A stretch of 64,000 bases of DNA from Chryseobacterium lactis (GTDB lineage Bacteria; Bacteroidota; Bacteroidia; Flavobacteriales; Weeksellaceae): assembly GCF_003815875.1 (NCBI RefSeq), contig NZ_CP033924.1:2170001-2234000 (forward strand), given 5' to 3'. The notes under the pieces are model-generated. The model saw nothing but the letters and a program-made list of their open reading frames with translations. It was not told the DNA's origin and searched no databases. The stretch's first letter is position 1. Each line of letters starts with the position of its first letter. The position numbers and the translations under genes are program-made. Positions 35,681 to 45,402 of the stretch are shown here, piece after piece.

Positions 35681-36959
35681 TAATCCATTGATACCTGATA
35701 AAGTATATAAAAGTTTGCCAGACATCCTTAAAAAAGTGACTGATAATTTTTCAGGCAGAGAGAAGGATATAGTTCTTACTTCAGCTTTAGGAGCTTTAAG
35801 CAGTGTCACTCCAAATGTATTTGGCTACTATCATAGTACCATAGTCTATGCAAATATTTTTACCATTATAAGCGCCCCACCTGCATCAGGCAAAGGAGTG
35901 ATGATGAAAGCTAGAATGTTGATTGAAAAAATACATGATTATTTGCTTGATGGTAGCCAAAATCAATGGAATAAATACGAACAGGATGAAGTAGAGGAAG
36001 AACAATCAAAAAAAACTAAATCTGGTAATAACATAATTTTAAAAATTGTGCCAGCAAATATAAGTAGTGCAGAACTCTATAATTTTATGAATAAAATAGA
36101 AGATGGAATACTTATAATTGAGTCAGAGGCAGACACAATGGGAAATATGTTGAGTAATGACTGGGGTAATTATTCTGATGTGCTTCGTAAAAGTTTTCAT
36201 CACGAGCCTATGTCAATGAGTAGGAAAGGAGATGGTTTATATATAAGTGTCAAGAGTCCAAGATTATCAATAGTATTAAGTGGTACACCAGCTCAGTTGA
36301 AATCTTTAATAAATTCGAAAGAAAATGGACTTTTATCTAGGTTTATCGTTTATTCTTTTGACGAAGTTATAGATTTTAGAAACCCTTTTATTGATGGAAA
36401 TGATGATACTAATGAACTGATTAGAAACCAATCAGAAAAGGTATTGCAGATTTACAAAAGTTTAAAAGATAGAGAAAGTCAGCTTAAATTCGAACTCACT
36501 TTACGTCAACAGCAATATTTTGACCAATATTTCAGAAATAAGCAAATTAATTTATTAAGAAATGGTGAGGTGTCCTCAAGCTTTATTTCTAATCTACATA
36601 GGCTGGGATTAATATTTTTTAGAATTTGTATGATTTTTTCTGTTTACAGAGAATGTGACGACTTATCTCAATTATCGAAACTTACTTGTAGTAACAAAGA
36701 CTTTATACTCTCTTTAAGACTAATGGAGGTTTATTTCGAACATTCTCTGTTTAATTTTAAGAATATTGACCAGTATGGATTGTCAGAAAATGATGAAGAA
36801 CTGTTATACTCTGTTGAGCAGAATTTCACAAGAGAACAAATTTTAGAAAAAGGAACTGAATTAGGAATTCCCATTAGGACGATAGATGATAAACTAAGTC
36901 AATGGACAAGGAAGAAAATTATCAAAAAAATATCCAGAGGAGTCTACAAAAGATTCTAA
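35664..36959 (+). CDS. DUF3987 family ATPase (primase/helicase-like)
   Basis: A 431-residue P-loop protein with Walker A APPASGKG at residues 71-78 and an acidic ESEADT-type segment that may be Walker B. DUF3987 proteins are common in plasmids and integrative elements of Bacteroidota and resemble replicative helicases, so a role in replicating the excised element is likely. The start is a GTG at 35664 inside the end of the previous gene, giving translational coupling. A basic C-terminus (RKKIIKKISRGVYKRF) forms a winged-helix-like end. Confidence 0.8.
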   Translation: MEENINNPLIPDKVYKSLPDILKKVTDNFSGREKDIVLTSALGALSSVTPNVFGYYHSTIVYANIFTIISAPPASGKGVMMKARMLIEKIHDYLLDGSQNQWNKYEQDEVEEEQSKKTKSGNNIILKIVPANISSAELYNFMNKIEDGILIIESEADTMGNMLSNDWGNYSDVLRKSFHHEPMSMSRKGDGLYISVKSPRLSIVLSGTPAQLKSLINSKENGLLSRFIVYSFDEVIDFRNPFIDGNDDTNELIRNQSEKVLQIYKSLKDRESQLKFELTLRQQQYFDQYFRNKQINLLRNGEVSSSFISNLHRLGLIFFRICMIFSVYRECDDLSQLSKLTCSNKDFILSLRLMEVYFEHSLFNFKNIDQYGLSENDEELLYSVEQNFTREQILEKGTELGIPIRTIDDKLSQWTRKKIIKKISRGVYKRF

Positions 36960-36968
36960 TAGTTTTCC

Positions 36969-37000
36969 AAAGCCTGTCTTAAAAGACAAGACAGGCTTTT
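36969..37000 (+). terminator. Intrinsic terminator after the DUF3987 gene
   Basis: A perfect 12-bp stem (36969-36980 with 36988-36999), 7-nt loop, then a short T run. Confidence 0.88.
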
Positions 37001-37018
37001 AATCAATTAATTTTTACA

Positions 37019-38248
37019 ATGATGAATAACCACGCAACCATAAAAGTTGTCATGGGTAGTAAGCCTTTGTCTGATGGTCAGCATCTGGTTTACCTACGCA
37101 TAACAAAAAATAGAAAGAAAAAGGAAATTTCTTTGAATCTTAAAGGCTTTAAAGAACGTTTTATAAGTGAACAATTTATAAAGCCACATCCTAATCTGAG
37201 AATAGAAAATGAACTTATTTTAAAACTTAAGCAACATGCTTTTAGTATCATCAGGAATTTTCAGATAAATGATGAAGATTTTACATTAAATGAATTTGAG
37301 CAAAAGTTCAGAGGTATTCCAGATACTAATGAAAATTTTTTTGTCTTTACTAATGAGATTATTGAAGAATTGGAGCTGTCTAATAGATTAGGGAATGCAA
37401 GAGCCTACAAAGAAGCCAAAGAATCTTTAGCGAAATTTATACTTAGCTATGCTGAAAATACAAACCTTAAGTTTAAAGATGTTACCCCAGAATTTCTTGA
37501 AAAGTATGAGGTCTATATGCGTTCACGAGGAAATGACAATGGAGGAATGGCTTTTAAGATGAGACAGATAAGAGCAGTATTTAATAAGGCTATTAATAGG
37601 AAAATTATCTCTCAGGACATTTATCCTTTTAAATACTATAAAATTTCCAAGCTTAGAGCAAAACCCAACAAAAGAGCATTAACAGTTGAAGATTTTAAAA
37701 AGTTGAAAGATGTTGATTTATCACAGTTTCCTCATCTTATGGAAGCATACAATTACTTTATGTTCTCATTTTACACAAGAGGGATGAACTTTGTAGATAT
37801 GATGTACCTTAAAAAATCAGATATAGTAAATGGTAGAATATACTATACCAGAGCCAAAACCAAAGGTAAATTTAGTATAGAAGTTGTTGATACAACACAG
37901 AAAATTATTGATTTCTATATCGACAAGACTAAAAATACTTCTTATGTTTTTCCAATATTGTTGAGTGATAATATGACACCTAAGCAAATTGAACACAGAA
38001 AACATAAAGTTCTAGGACGTTATAATAAGAAGTTAGGAGAAATAGCGAAGATTGCAGGTGTTGAATCTCACATAACCTCTTATGTAGCAAGACACAGCTT
38101 TGCAACTATCCTTAAAAAGAAAGGAACAAGCACAGATTTGATTTCTGAACTGATGGGGCATTCCAATGTACAAATAACCATGACATATCTGAAAGAGTTT
38201 GATAATGAAGAATTGGATAAAGCAAACAGAACACTATTAAATATATAG
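37019..38248 (+). CDS. Tyrosine recombinase (integrase) of the element
   Basis: A 409-residue integrase of the Bacteroidota type. It has an N-terminal arm-binding domain (residues 1-95), SAM-like core-binding domain (about 105-205) and catalytic domain. Catalytic residues can be placed at R254, K282, R358, H381 and Y390. The box around R358 reads SYVARHS, with tyrosine in place of the usual histidine, as in many Bacteroides-type elements. It lies 2.6 kb from attL instead of beside it. It should catalyse integration into the tRNA 3' half. Confidence 0.92.
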   Translation: MMNNHATIKVVMGSKPLSDGQHLVYLRITKNRKKKEISLNLKGFKERFISEQFIKPHPNLRIENELILKLKQHAFSIIRNFQINDEDFTLNEFEQKFRGIPDTNENFFVFTNEIIEELELSNRLGNARAYKEAKESLAKFILSYAENTNLKFKDVTPEFLEKYEVYMRSRGNDNGGMAFKMRQIRAVFNKAINRKIISQDIYPFKYYKISKLRAKPNKRALTVEDFKKLKDVDLSQFPHLMEAYNYFMFSFYTRGMNFVDMMYLKKSDIVNGRIYYTRAKTKGKFSIEVVDTTQKIIDFYIDKTKNTSYVFPILLSDNMTPKQIEHRKHKVLGRYNKKLGEIAKIAGVESHITSYVARHSFATILKKKGTSTDLISELMGHSNVQITMTYLKEFDNEELDKANRTLLNI

Positions 38249-38251
38249 TTG

Positions 38252-38286
38252 AAAGGTTAGTTTCAATTTGAGATTAACCTTTTTTC
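38252..38286 (+). terminator. Terminator after the integrase gene
   Basis: An 8-bp stem (38252-38259 with 38275-38282) followed by a T run. Confidence 0.7.
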
Positions 38287-38341
38287 ATTTTTAACTTAAT
38301 AAAAATTAAAGAAAATATTAACTTTTTAAATACAAACCATT

Positions 38342-39253
38342 ATGCAATTAAAACAATCACAAAGACAACAAGTAAGGCTCAGATTAGGATTGTCAGGAGC
38401 TTCTGGATTTGGAAAGACCAAATCAGCACTATTATTATCCTATGGAATGACACAGGACTGGAGTAAAATAGCAGTCATTGACACAGAAAACTCCTCAGCT
38501 TCCCTGTATTCTGACCTGGGCAGTTATAATGTACTGGATTTACAAGCACCTTACAGTCCTGAAAGGTATATTCAAGCCATAGAACTGTGTGAAAAATCAG
38601 GAATAGAAGTTATTATCATAGATTCAGCCAGTCATGAGTGGAATGGTTCAGGTGGATGTCTGGAAATTCATGAAAAATTAGGTGGCAGATTTCAGGATTG
38701 GGCTAATGTAACCCCAAGACACCAGGCATTTATCAACAAAATTTTACAGTCAAGTTGCCACATCATCACCACAACAAGAAGAAAGATAGATTATTCTTTG
38801 GATGTTGGCAGTAATGGCAAGACTAAAGTTGTAAAACATGGAACTAAAGAAATTACCAGAGATGGTTTTGAGTATGAATTAACCATTAATTTTGAGCTAG
38901 TTAATGATAACCACTTGGCTAAAGCAAGTAAAGACAGAACAGGACTGTTCATGAACAAGCCTGAATTTCTGATAACCCCTCAAACTGGTAAATTGATTTT
39001 AGACTGGTGTAATGCAGGAATTGCAGAAACTGCAACTATTGCAACTTCTGTACAGAGTTACCTGGAGCCAATAGAGATAAGTGAGCTGATAAGTAAAATT
39101 GGAGATTGTAATACCTTGACTGAACTTTTGACTCTATATAAGCAGTACCCAGGTTATCAGGAGGAATTAAAATCAGAGTATGAAGCCAGAAAATCATTTT
39201 TAATCAAATTGTCTAATCCTCAAAACTTTTCAACTAATGGAGTACACAGATAA
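38342..39253 (+). CDS. Sak4-like RecA-fold ATPase
   Basis: A 303-residue protein with Walker A GASGFGKTKS (residues 19-28) and a Walker B-like IEVIIIDSAS, of the AAA_24/Sak4 kind found in phages and mobile elements. These work with single-strand DNA binding or annealing during recombination. The C-terminal 80 residues are a separate helical region. It overlaps the DUF3871 gene by 17 bp, so the two are translated together. Confidence 0.8.
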   Translation: MQLKQSQRQQVRLRLGLSGASGFGKTKSALLLSYGMTQDWSKIAVIDTENSSASLYSDLGSYNVLDLQAPYSPERYIQAIELCEKSGIEVIIIDSASHEWNGSGGCLEIHEKLGGRFQDWANVTPRHQAFINKILQSSCHIITTTRRKIDYSLDVGSNGKTKVVKHGTKEITRDGFEYELTINFELVNDNHLAKASKDRTGLFMNKPEFLITPQTGKLILDWCNAGIAETATIATSVQSYLEPIEISELISKIGDCNTLTELLTLYKQYPGYQEELKSEYEARKSFLIKLSNPQNFSTNGVHR

Positions 39254-40352
39254 TACAGCAGTAATGGAACTGCAAAATGTTCAAAAAAGCAGTCACCTTA
39301 ACCTGGAGACTGTAAATATCCAAGATGCAGGGGTGTTTTACCCAAGCAGAATGAATGAAATAAAAGAGGTTGAGCCAAGAAGTGTTCAACCTCTTTTGAT
39401 TTCAAATACTGCCACCACCAATAATACCACCTATGTTCACAAACCATTTATTGAAGCTAATACCTTGCAGGTAGATTTGAGCCACCTTAAAAGTGATTGT
39501 ATCATTCCTGTATTCAGTAAGGACAATGAAAAGACCATTGCTCACCAAGAATTTATAGAAATTGTTACTAATACAGTAATGAAGCTATTTCCTCACCACC
39601 ACATTACAGCACCAGAGATAAGAGTAAGCCACCAAATCAAAGGGAGGACTCCTGATGCCATATACAAAAGTGCTAAGGATCTGTTAGACCATGAGAAGAC
39701 CATTTATTATGAAAGAATGGCTTTTATTATTCAGATATCATCTATTGTAGATAATATTAATGGTAATGAATTGGCGCTTACTTTGGGTGGAGTAAGGAGT
39801 TATAATCTGGAGAATTTGTATAATAAGAAAACTTTTGAAAAATTTAAGTTTTTTATTGGCTTTCAAAACAAAGTTTGCTGTAACCTCTGTGTATCTTCTG
39901 ATGGTTTTGTAGAAGAAATGAGGGTGGGGAATTATCACGAGCTACAGGAGAAAGTTACTTCTGTTATCCAGAACTATAATGCACAAAGCCACCTAGAGGT
40001 TATGAAATCTTTATCTCACAGCAACATTACAGAGCATCAATTTGCACAACTTTTGGGTAGGTCAAGATTATATCAACACTTACCTAAAAAAGAGAAATTA
40101 GTGATTCCAAATCTGAACTTTAATGATAGTCAGCTCAACACAGTAGCAAAAGACTACTATGAGGATGAAAGCTTTTGTAGGAATGAAGAAGGAGATATTA
40201 GCCTCTGGAATGTTTACAATCTTTTTACACAGGCTAATAAATCTTCATATATAGATACTTTCTTAGACAGGAATCTGAATGCTTTTGAGTTTTCAAAGGG
40301 TATTCAGAAAACACTCAATGGTAGTTCTGATTATCATTGGTTTTTAAGTTAA
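39237..40352 (+). CDS. DUF3871 family protein
   Basis: A 371-residue protein I recognise as DUF3871, a family confined to mobile elements of Bacteroidota. Typical blocks are IPVFSKDNEKTIAHQEFIE, YYERMAFIIQI, FKFFIGFQNKVCCNLCVSSD, ANKSSYIDTFLDRNLNAFEF and a C-terminal W-F-L-S. The role is unknown; its constant position after the Sak4-like ATPase suggests DNA processing. The N-terminal 70 residues are low-complexity and rich in N and T. Confidence 0.85.
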   Translation: MEYTDNTAVMELQNVQKSSHLNLETVNIQDAGVFYPSRMNEIKEVEPRSVQPLLISNTATTNNTTYVHKPFIEANTLQVDLSHLKSDCIIPVFSKDNEKTIAHQEFIEIVTNTVMKLFPHHHITAPEIRVSHQIKGRTPDAIYKSAKDLLDHEKTIYYERMAFIIQISSIVDNINGNELALTLGGVRSYNLENLYNKKTFEKFKFFIGFQNKVCCNLCVSSDGFVEEMRVGNYHELQEKVTSVIQNYNAQSHLEVMKSLSHSNITEHQFAQLLGRSRLYQHLPKKEKLVIPNLNFNDSQLNTVAKDYYEDESFCRNEEGDISLWNVYNLFTQANKSSYIDTFLDRNLNAFEFSKGIQKTLNGSSDYHWFLS

Positions 40353-40355
40353 TTT

Positions 40356-40383
40356 TCCACCCTACACTAGTGGGGTGGATTTT
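40356..40383 (+). terminator. Hairpin between DUF3871 and the methyltransferase
   Basis: A 7-bp GC-rich stem (TCCACCC 40356-40362 with GGGTGGA 40373-40379), then TTTT on the plus strand. It overlaps the last codons of the convergent methyltransferase gene. Confidence 0.65.
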
Positions 40384-41957
40384 AATCTTCTATGAAAAAG
40401 CTTTTTCCAAATTGAGGTTAATTTTTCTCTTTCGTCTGCATTAAGGTTTTTTAAAATAATCTCGTCATTGAATTTCAATATTGCCTCTATGTCATTTTTT
40501 GATTTAAACTTCAGATTTAATTCATTTAGATTTCCATTATCAATATATGGCATATATACTTTTTTAAATTCATTAGGCGTGAGTTCTAAAACACCTCCAC
40601 CATAAAATCTACCTTCTAGCTCAGCATAAATAAAGGTTAGAGTATTGTAAAATGAATAGACAAAATGTTCTACATTATATTCTTTTTTCATTATAATCCT
40701 GTAAAAAGAATCTGTTAGTAAGTAGTTTTCAGGATTGTATATTAATTTTGGATATAAATGACATCTTTTAACAAAAAAAATATCACTAGACCATGTGCTT
40801 GGAATTTCATACCAATTATTTCTTTTCTTCATTTTGTATCTCCCAGATATCTCAAGTTCAACACCTGTTGATAGATAATCTTTTACCACTTTATGATGAA
40901 TATCTTCTCTTTTTATATCTATTAAAAAAGCAGGTTTATTATCTGAAATGATCTGGGAAAAAACTTCTTTGTCAAGAATTATTGAGTTTTTTAATAGATT
41001 GCTTTTCCTGAGTATTTCCTTTGAAAATTTCTTTAAACCAATATTTTCTATCTTTTCGTATGTGCTAATAAAATAGTCATTAGCAGCTGTAACAATTCCT
41101 ACTTCTGCTTTATCGCAATAATGATTAACTTTTTTAAAATTTAGCTTTTCTGTAACATCAATTATAAAATCTAGTTCTTCTTCAGATAGTATATAATTAG
41201 TCCATTTATCTAATCTTTTCCTATTAACATTTGAATTTTTTTCAGCATAATCAGGAATCTTTAGATCATCAAGCTTTTGTACTTGAAAAAAAGAAACATT
41301 ATTGTTTTCGACAGCTCTTTTCTTAACACCAATAAAAACTATTACATCTTGCTCAATATTATCAAATATTAATTCATTAAATGCAAAAATTTCAATTTTA
41401 TGAAAATTTTCTAAAATATATTTTCTTATTGATTCTGTATATTTAACTTGAAGTAACTCAGCTGGCAGAACTAAACATAAAACACCATTGTCATTTAATT
41501 CTAATGTGTTTTTAATTAAAAATGCTGGCCAAATATTTTTTACTTCACCTGTATGTCCTGCGTTAGCTTTAACAATATCCCCTATCCTTAAAATTTGCTC
41601 AGTATTTAAGTGTTGTTTAGATATGTATGGGGGGTTGCCTATTACTAAGTCGTACTTTTCATTGTCTTTTTTTAAATAATCATCATTAAATACTCTATCC
41701 ACCTTAGTTTTGTTATGTCTAACAAAAGCAAGCGTCTTATTTAATTCATCTTCATTTATATCACAGATTGTAAACGAAATTTTTTTATTTGATTTTTTAA
41801 TTAAAGATTTTACAAAAATTCCATCTCCACAACTAGGTTCAAGAATTTTTATTGTCTTCTTTTCATTGAAAAAGTTATTTAGAATATGATCTGATAAAAA
41901 GTCACTTAAAATCTCTGGAGTATAATAGGAACCAGTCTCTTTATTATTTATACTCAT
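40362..41957 (-). CDS. N6-adenine DNA methyltransferase (TaqI/Eco57I type)
   Basis: A 531-residue gamma-class N6-adenine methyltransferase. The motif X-like GSYYTPEILSDF is at residues 9-20, the SAM-binding motif I EPSCGDG at 40-46 and the catalytic NPPY at 108-111. The C-terminal 300 residues would be the target-recognition domain. It is the last of the four cargo genes, and its ATG overlaps the HNH gene stop by 4 bp (ATGA). No separate classical restriction enzyme is present, so the HNH protein is the likely nuclease partner. The recognition sequence cannot be predicted. Confidence 0.9.
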   Translation of the reverse strand: MSINNKETGSYYTPEILSDFLSDHILNNFFNEKKTIKILEPSCGDGIFVKSLIKKSNKKISFTICDINEDELNKTLAFVRHNKTKVDRVFNDDYLKKDNEKYDLVIGNPPYISKQHLNTEQILRIGDIVKANAGHTGEVKNIWPAFLIKNTLELNDNGVLCLVLPAELLQVKYTESIRKYILENFHKIEIFAFNELIFDNIEQDVIVFIGVKKRAVENNNVSFFQVQKLDDLKIPDYAEKNSNVNRKRLDKWTNYILSEEELDFIIDVTEKLNFKKVNHYCDKAEVGIVTAANDYFISTYEKIENIGLKKFSKEILRKSNLLKNSIILDKEVFSQIISDNKPAFLIDIKREDIHHKVVKDYLSTGVELEISGRYKMKKRNNWYEIPSTWSSDIFFVKRCHLYPKLIYNPENYLLTDSFYRIIMKKEYNVEHFVYSFYNTLTFIYAELEGRFYGGGVLELTPNEFKKVYMPYIDNGNLNELNLKFKSKNDIEAILKFNDEIILKNLNADEREKLTSIWKKLFHRRLKSTPLV

Positions 41958-42589
41958 CTAGAAATATCTTGTTTTTTATATGGTATCATTGTATTTAAGT
42001 CAGCATACAATTTTGATATCTTGCATTGATGCTCAAAAAACTTCTCTAAAAGTTTTTTCGTTTTTTCATTTTGTGAATTCCTTAATAATATTTTTATATA
42101 CTCTTGAAAAAGAGGAAGAGTATCTAAGAATTTTTTATTATACCAATAAAATATTCTTTCATTAATCAATTGCCTTCTATTTAGATATAATTTTTCTATG
42201 ATGTAATTTGCTGTAAAATTATTTCCTCTAACATTTCCATTTTCATAATCTACTTGTATTAATTCTGAATAATTATATTCTATAGGGTTAGGGTAGAATG
42301 CAACATCAAATGTTGGCTGTTGGTCATTGGGCCAATCATTTCCTTTGAATCCATTACATACAGAACAAGCATAAAAAAGATTGTTGTAATTATTAATATC
42401 TTCTGTAAATATAGATTTAGGTTTATAATGTTCAACATGAAAATTTCTTATTCCTCCCCATCTACTTTCATGAATGCAACAATATACACACCTATGTTTG
42501 GCTTCAACAGATAAATCCTCTTTACAAAGTTTATATGATCTGTTCAAATTAATTAAGGCATCATTTTTAACAATTTTCTCCCAAATCAT
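41954..42589 (-). CDS. HNH endonuclease (PtuB-like)
   Basis: A 211-residue protein with a zinc-supported HNH module: CVYC at residues 34-37, HVEH at 51-54 followed by YKPKS, and YACSVCNGFKGND with C75, C78 and N79. This is close to the HNH proteins that act as toxic effectors with retron Ec78 and Septu (PtuB). The C-terminal 110 residues are helical. The gene starts inside the receiver gene (23-bp overlap) and ends inside the methyltransferase gene (4-bp overlap), so all are made together. Expected to cut DNA, or possibly RNA, when triggered. Confidence 0.85.
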   Translation of the reverse strand: MIWEKIVKNDALINLNRSYKLCKEDLSVEAKHRCVYCCIHESRWGGIRNFHVEHYKPKSIFTEDINNYNNLFYACSVCNGFKGNDWPNDQQPTFDVAFYPNPIEYNYSELIQVDYENGNVRGNNFTANYIIEKLYLNRRQLINERIFYWYNKKFLDTLPLFQEYIKILLRNSQNEKTKKLLEKFFEHQCKISKLYADLNTMIPYKKQDISR

Positions 42590-43217
42590 CTGTAATATGT
42601 TTTTTTATTTCTTCAGCAATTAATTCATAATCTTTTATACCTTGTGAGAATTCTTGTAGCCAAGAATCTAATGTTTCATTATTATCAGAGCCAAAGTGAT
42701 TTTTTATAAATTCCTGTAAATTAGATAATTCTTTTTCTTCACCTGCAGTTATTTCATTATTGGCTTTTTTAATTGACAATTCAGAAATTTTATTTTTTTT
42801 ATCATTAAATTCTTTATAAAAATCTTCTCCTGATTTAATCATCAAATTTACATATTCATCTCTTTTAGCTTCAAAATCAGATTTTGAAATAATAAGATAA
42901 TATAAATCATATACAGAATTAAGATTTTCTTCTCTAGGATATGCAGTAATACAAAAGATAGGTATGTCATTAAAAAACGTTTTTAAATACTTGACTACAT
43001 CATGCCCTAAGCAAGAAGTAGCTTGATCATTTAATTTTTCATCAATAACAATAACAGAGATTTCATTTTCATTTATCCAATTGATATAATCGCTTACCTC
43101 TGCAAATGGAGGCGTGTCAATGACATCCCAACCTTTTCCAATCATGGGTCTTTTAATTGAAAGTTTTAATGCTTCTCGTGAAGTTTCTCTATCATCTATT
43201 AATCCTAAATTATACAT
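42567..43217 (-). CDS. Receiver-domain protein without a DNA-binding output
   Basis: A 216-residue protein from the ATG at 43217 (a TTG at 43223 would add two residues; numbering here is from the TTG). The CheY-like receiver domain has the full set of key residues: acidic pair D10-D11, phosphoacceptor D61 in VIVIDEKL, T93 in CITAYP and K114 in IISKSD. The rest (about 125-218) is a charged, probably coiled-coil helix region, with no helix-turn-helix. It is therefore a signalling relay that acts by protein contact, most simply on the HNH or methyltransferase partner. It lies 10 bp after the kinase gene. Confidence 0.85.
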   Translation of the reverse strand: MYNLGLIDDRETSREALKLSIKRPMIGKGWDVIDTPPFAEVSDYINWINENEISVIVIDEKLNDQATSCLGHDVVKYLKTFFNDIPIFCITAYPREENLNSVYDLYYLIISKSDFEAKRDEYVNLMIKSGEDFYKEFNDKKNKISELSIKKANNEITAGEEKELSNLQEFIKNHFGSDNNETLDSWLQEFSQGIKDYELIAEEIKKHITDDLGENC

Positions 43218-43227
43218 ATTCAAATTT

Positions 43228-45387
43228 TTAAATTTCTATTGGCAACCAAATTTTAAACTGGGCTCCTTTTAGTTTAGAATCTCTACCAACCTCTATGGTT
43301 CCTTTCATTTCATCAACTATTGACTTTACGATAGTTAATCCAAGTCCTGTCCCATTGTGTTTCTTATCACCTGATATTTTAGTACTAAATAAAGGCTCAA
43401 AAATTCTCCCTTCATATTCTTTAGGTATTCCCTTTCCTGTATCACTTACTGTTATCCTATATCCAGCAATTTTATTAAATACTACTTTCTCTAAATTAAC
43501 TCTTATTTTTCTTTTTACGTCCTGATTTACACAAAATGTATATGCGTTGGTAACTAAATTAATAATTATAGACTCTATATCCATAGTGTAAGTTGTAGCA
43601 TATAATTCTTCAAACTCTCTAATTAGTTGTATTGATTTTGCTTCTAAAGCTGGCTCTATCAAATCTAAAGATTCGTTTAAAATTTTGGAGATTTTTCTTT
43701 TTCTTTTTCCTCTCTTCTCTCTTTCAACTCGAGATAAAGCAAATTCTCCCCATCCAGAAATTAATTTTGATTGTTCATAAGCCTTATCTAATTGTTGTTT
43801 AGTAATTTCAGGATCTGTATCAAAATATTCTTTTGCATTTCGTAAATGTAGTTTGAAATTACTAACTGCAGTTTCTGTTTCATGCCCAAATACAGCAGAA
43901 GAAATACCTAATGTAGCTAGAGCATTTAACACTCTTTTCTCATCAAACAGTTTTTCAAATGTTTCTTCTGTTTCTATTATTGCAGAATCTAAAGTTTCTA
44001 TAGATTTTGTAAGTGATGTTTTACTTGTTTCATCAAGATTTACAACCTTTTTTTCAATATTTCTTAATTCAGATTTAACTTGCTTTAATTCTTTTGTGAT
44101 ATGTTCAATACTTTCATTTTTTGTTGTAGAATTTTTCTTTGATTCTTTTTTTTGAGTATTTATAATATTTACTCTATGTGATTCTAATAATATTACAGTC
44201 CCTAACACAATATTTTGTAGTTCTTTAAAAGCTGCATTTTCAACTAAACCTTCTCTATTGGAACTGTCTTTAATATTTTCATTCTCATCTCTTTTTATAA
44301 AAATTCCACCAACTAACTGATTAGGTGAAACTTTATATGTGTCTCTACTAACCCCTGCTGGATCTCTTGCTTTTCTTTCTGCTAATCCTAACCAATCATA
44401 TCCAAGTGAACTATTTACAAACCCATATGGTTTTACAACAATATCATCTCTATAAATTTTTATCCCAGAATTATTATTTAAAAAATCTCTCAGATCTGTC
44501 AGTTTAAAACCTGAACCAGATAGTAATGAACTTTTCTGAATATATAAAGAAATTGTTAGAAAAAATGGACCACAATCAATAGTTTTTGTTTCACTATTAG
44601 AATTTACTAATTGGAAAATTTCATTAATTTCCATAATTTTAGTGGTAGGCTTTTTAAAATACTTATCTTTTATCGTGAAAAGTAATTTATTTCCATCATA
44701 AACACAGTCTATATCTATTTCAGAAAATTTATTTATTGTTGAAGATACTTTTTTAGAAAAGCTTTGGTCGTAATCATTTTTTAAATCAATTTCAAAATCA
44801 ATTTTTTTATTTTCAAGAGGAGTAACAAAATACGATAGTTCATCATACAGCTCTTCTATTGAAGAAGAATCCCATTGTTCTCTTAATTCTGTAATTATTA
44901 TTTCTGTACCTGATATTTCTTTATCTGCTCTTTTGGGAACAGTTAGTATTGGGTTGTCAATTTCTTCAATTTCAATATTCTCAATAGGTGTTTTTTCAAC
45001 ATCAAATTGCTCCCAATTAATTTTTAATCCTTGAATATTGTCTTTTTTTGATTTAGTTTTTATTTCGACTATTTTACCTAATCTGTCAGTCGCAATTCTA
45101 CCTATACCTTTTTCACCTGTTTTTCTTCTACCTTTCTCACTTTGTTTTGATGCTCTTTTTTCTGAAAAACCAATTATCAACCAGTTGTCATTAATTTCTT
45201 GTTCAGACATACCAAATCCATTATCAGCTATTCTGATGTAATCTTTCTTAATTTCGACTTCTACTTTGGTTGCATCTGCATCATAAGAGTTTTTTATTAA
45301 CTCTATTAAAGCTGTAGTATGGTTTTTAATACTATCTCTGCCTAATTGTAAAATTAATCTAGCATCTATGGAAAAATTTTTACTCAT
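43228..45387 (-). CDS. Double-GHKL sensor: Hsp90/MORC-like ATPase fused to a histidine kinase
   Basis: About 719 residues from the ATG at 45387. A TTG at 45405 gives 725, used here for numbering, but it overlaps the -7 box. Residues 30-110 are a Bergerat-fold ATPase: ALIELIKNSYDADA, IADNGFGM and GEKGIGR. A middle region (about 170-410) resembles an S5-like transducer, and a coiled coil follows (about 415-490). The C-terminus is a histidine kinase: H-box FGHETETAV with H508, N-box NLVTNAYTF, G1 SDTGKGIP, F-box FEPLFSTK and G2 GTGLGLTIV (685-693). There is no membrane segment, so it is a cytoplasmic sensor. It probably phosphorylates the adjacent receiver protein. Confidence 0.88.
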   Translation of the reverse strand: MSKNFSIDARLILQLGRDSIKNHTTALIELIKNSYDADATKVEVEIKKDYIRIADNGFGMSEQEINDNWLIIGFSEKRASKQSEKGRRKTGEKGIGRIATDRLGKIVEIKTKSKKDNIQGLKINWEQFDVEKTPIENIEIEEIDNPILTVPKRADKEISGTEIIITELREQWDSSSIEELYDELSYFVTPLENKKIDFEIDLKNDYDQSFSKKVSSTINKFSEIDIDCVYDGNKLLFTIKDKYFKKPTTKIMEINEIFQLVNSNSETKTIDCGPFFLTISLYIQKSSLLSGSGFKLTDLRDFLNNNSGIKIYRDDIVVKPYGFVNSSLGYDWLGLAERKARDPAGVSRDTYKVSPNQLVGGIFIKRDENENIKDSSNREGLVENAAFKELQNIVLGTVILLESHRVNIINTQKKESKKNSTTKNESIEHITKELKQVKSELRNIEKKVVNLDETSKTSLTKSIETLDSAIIETEETFEKLFDEKRVLNALATLGISSAVFGHETETAVSNFKLHLRNAKEYFDTDPEITKQQLDKAYEQSKLISGWGEFALSRVEREKRGKRKRKISKILNESLDLIEPALEAKSIQLIREFEELYATTYTMDIESIIINLVTNAYTFCVNQDVKRKIRVNLEKVVFNKIAGYRITVSDTGKGIPKEYEGRIFEPLFSTKISGDKKHNGTGLGLTIVKSIVDEMKGTIEVGRDSKLKGAQFKIWLPIEI

Positions 45388-45402
45388 CTTAAATAATATT
45401 AA

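Noticed and set aside
37019..38248. Inactive integrase because the active-site box has tyrosine instead of histidine
   Set aside because: The SYVARHS form is common in functional Bacteroidota integrases, and the other catalytic residues are present.
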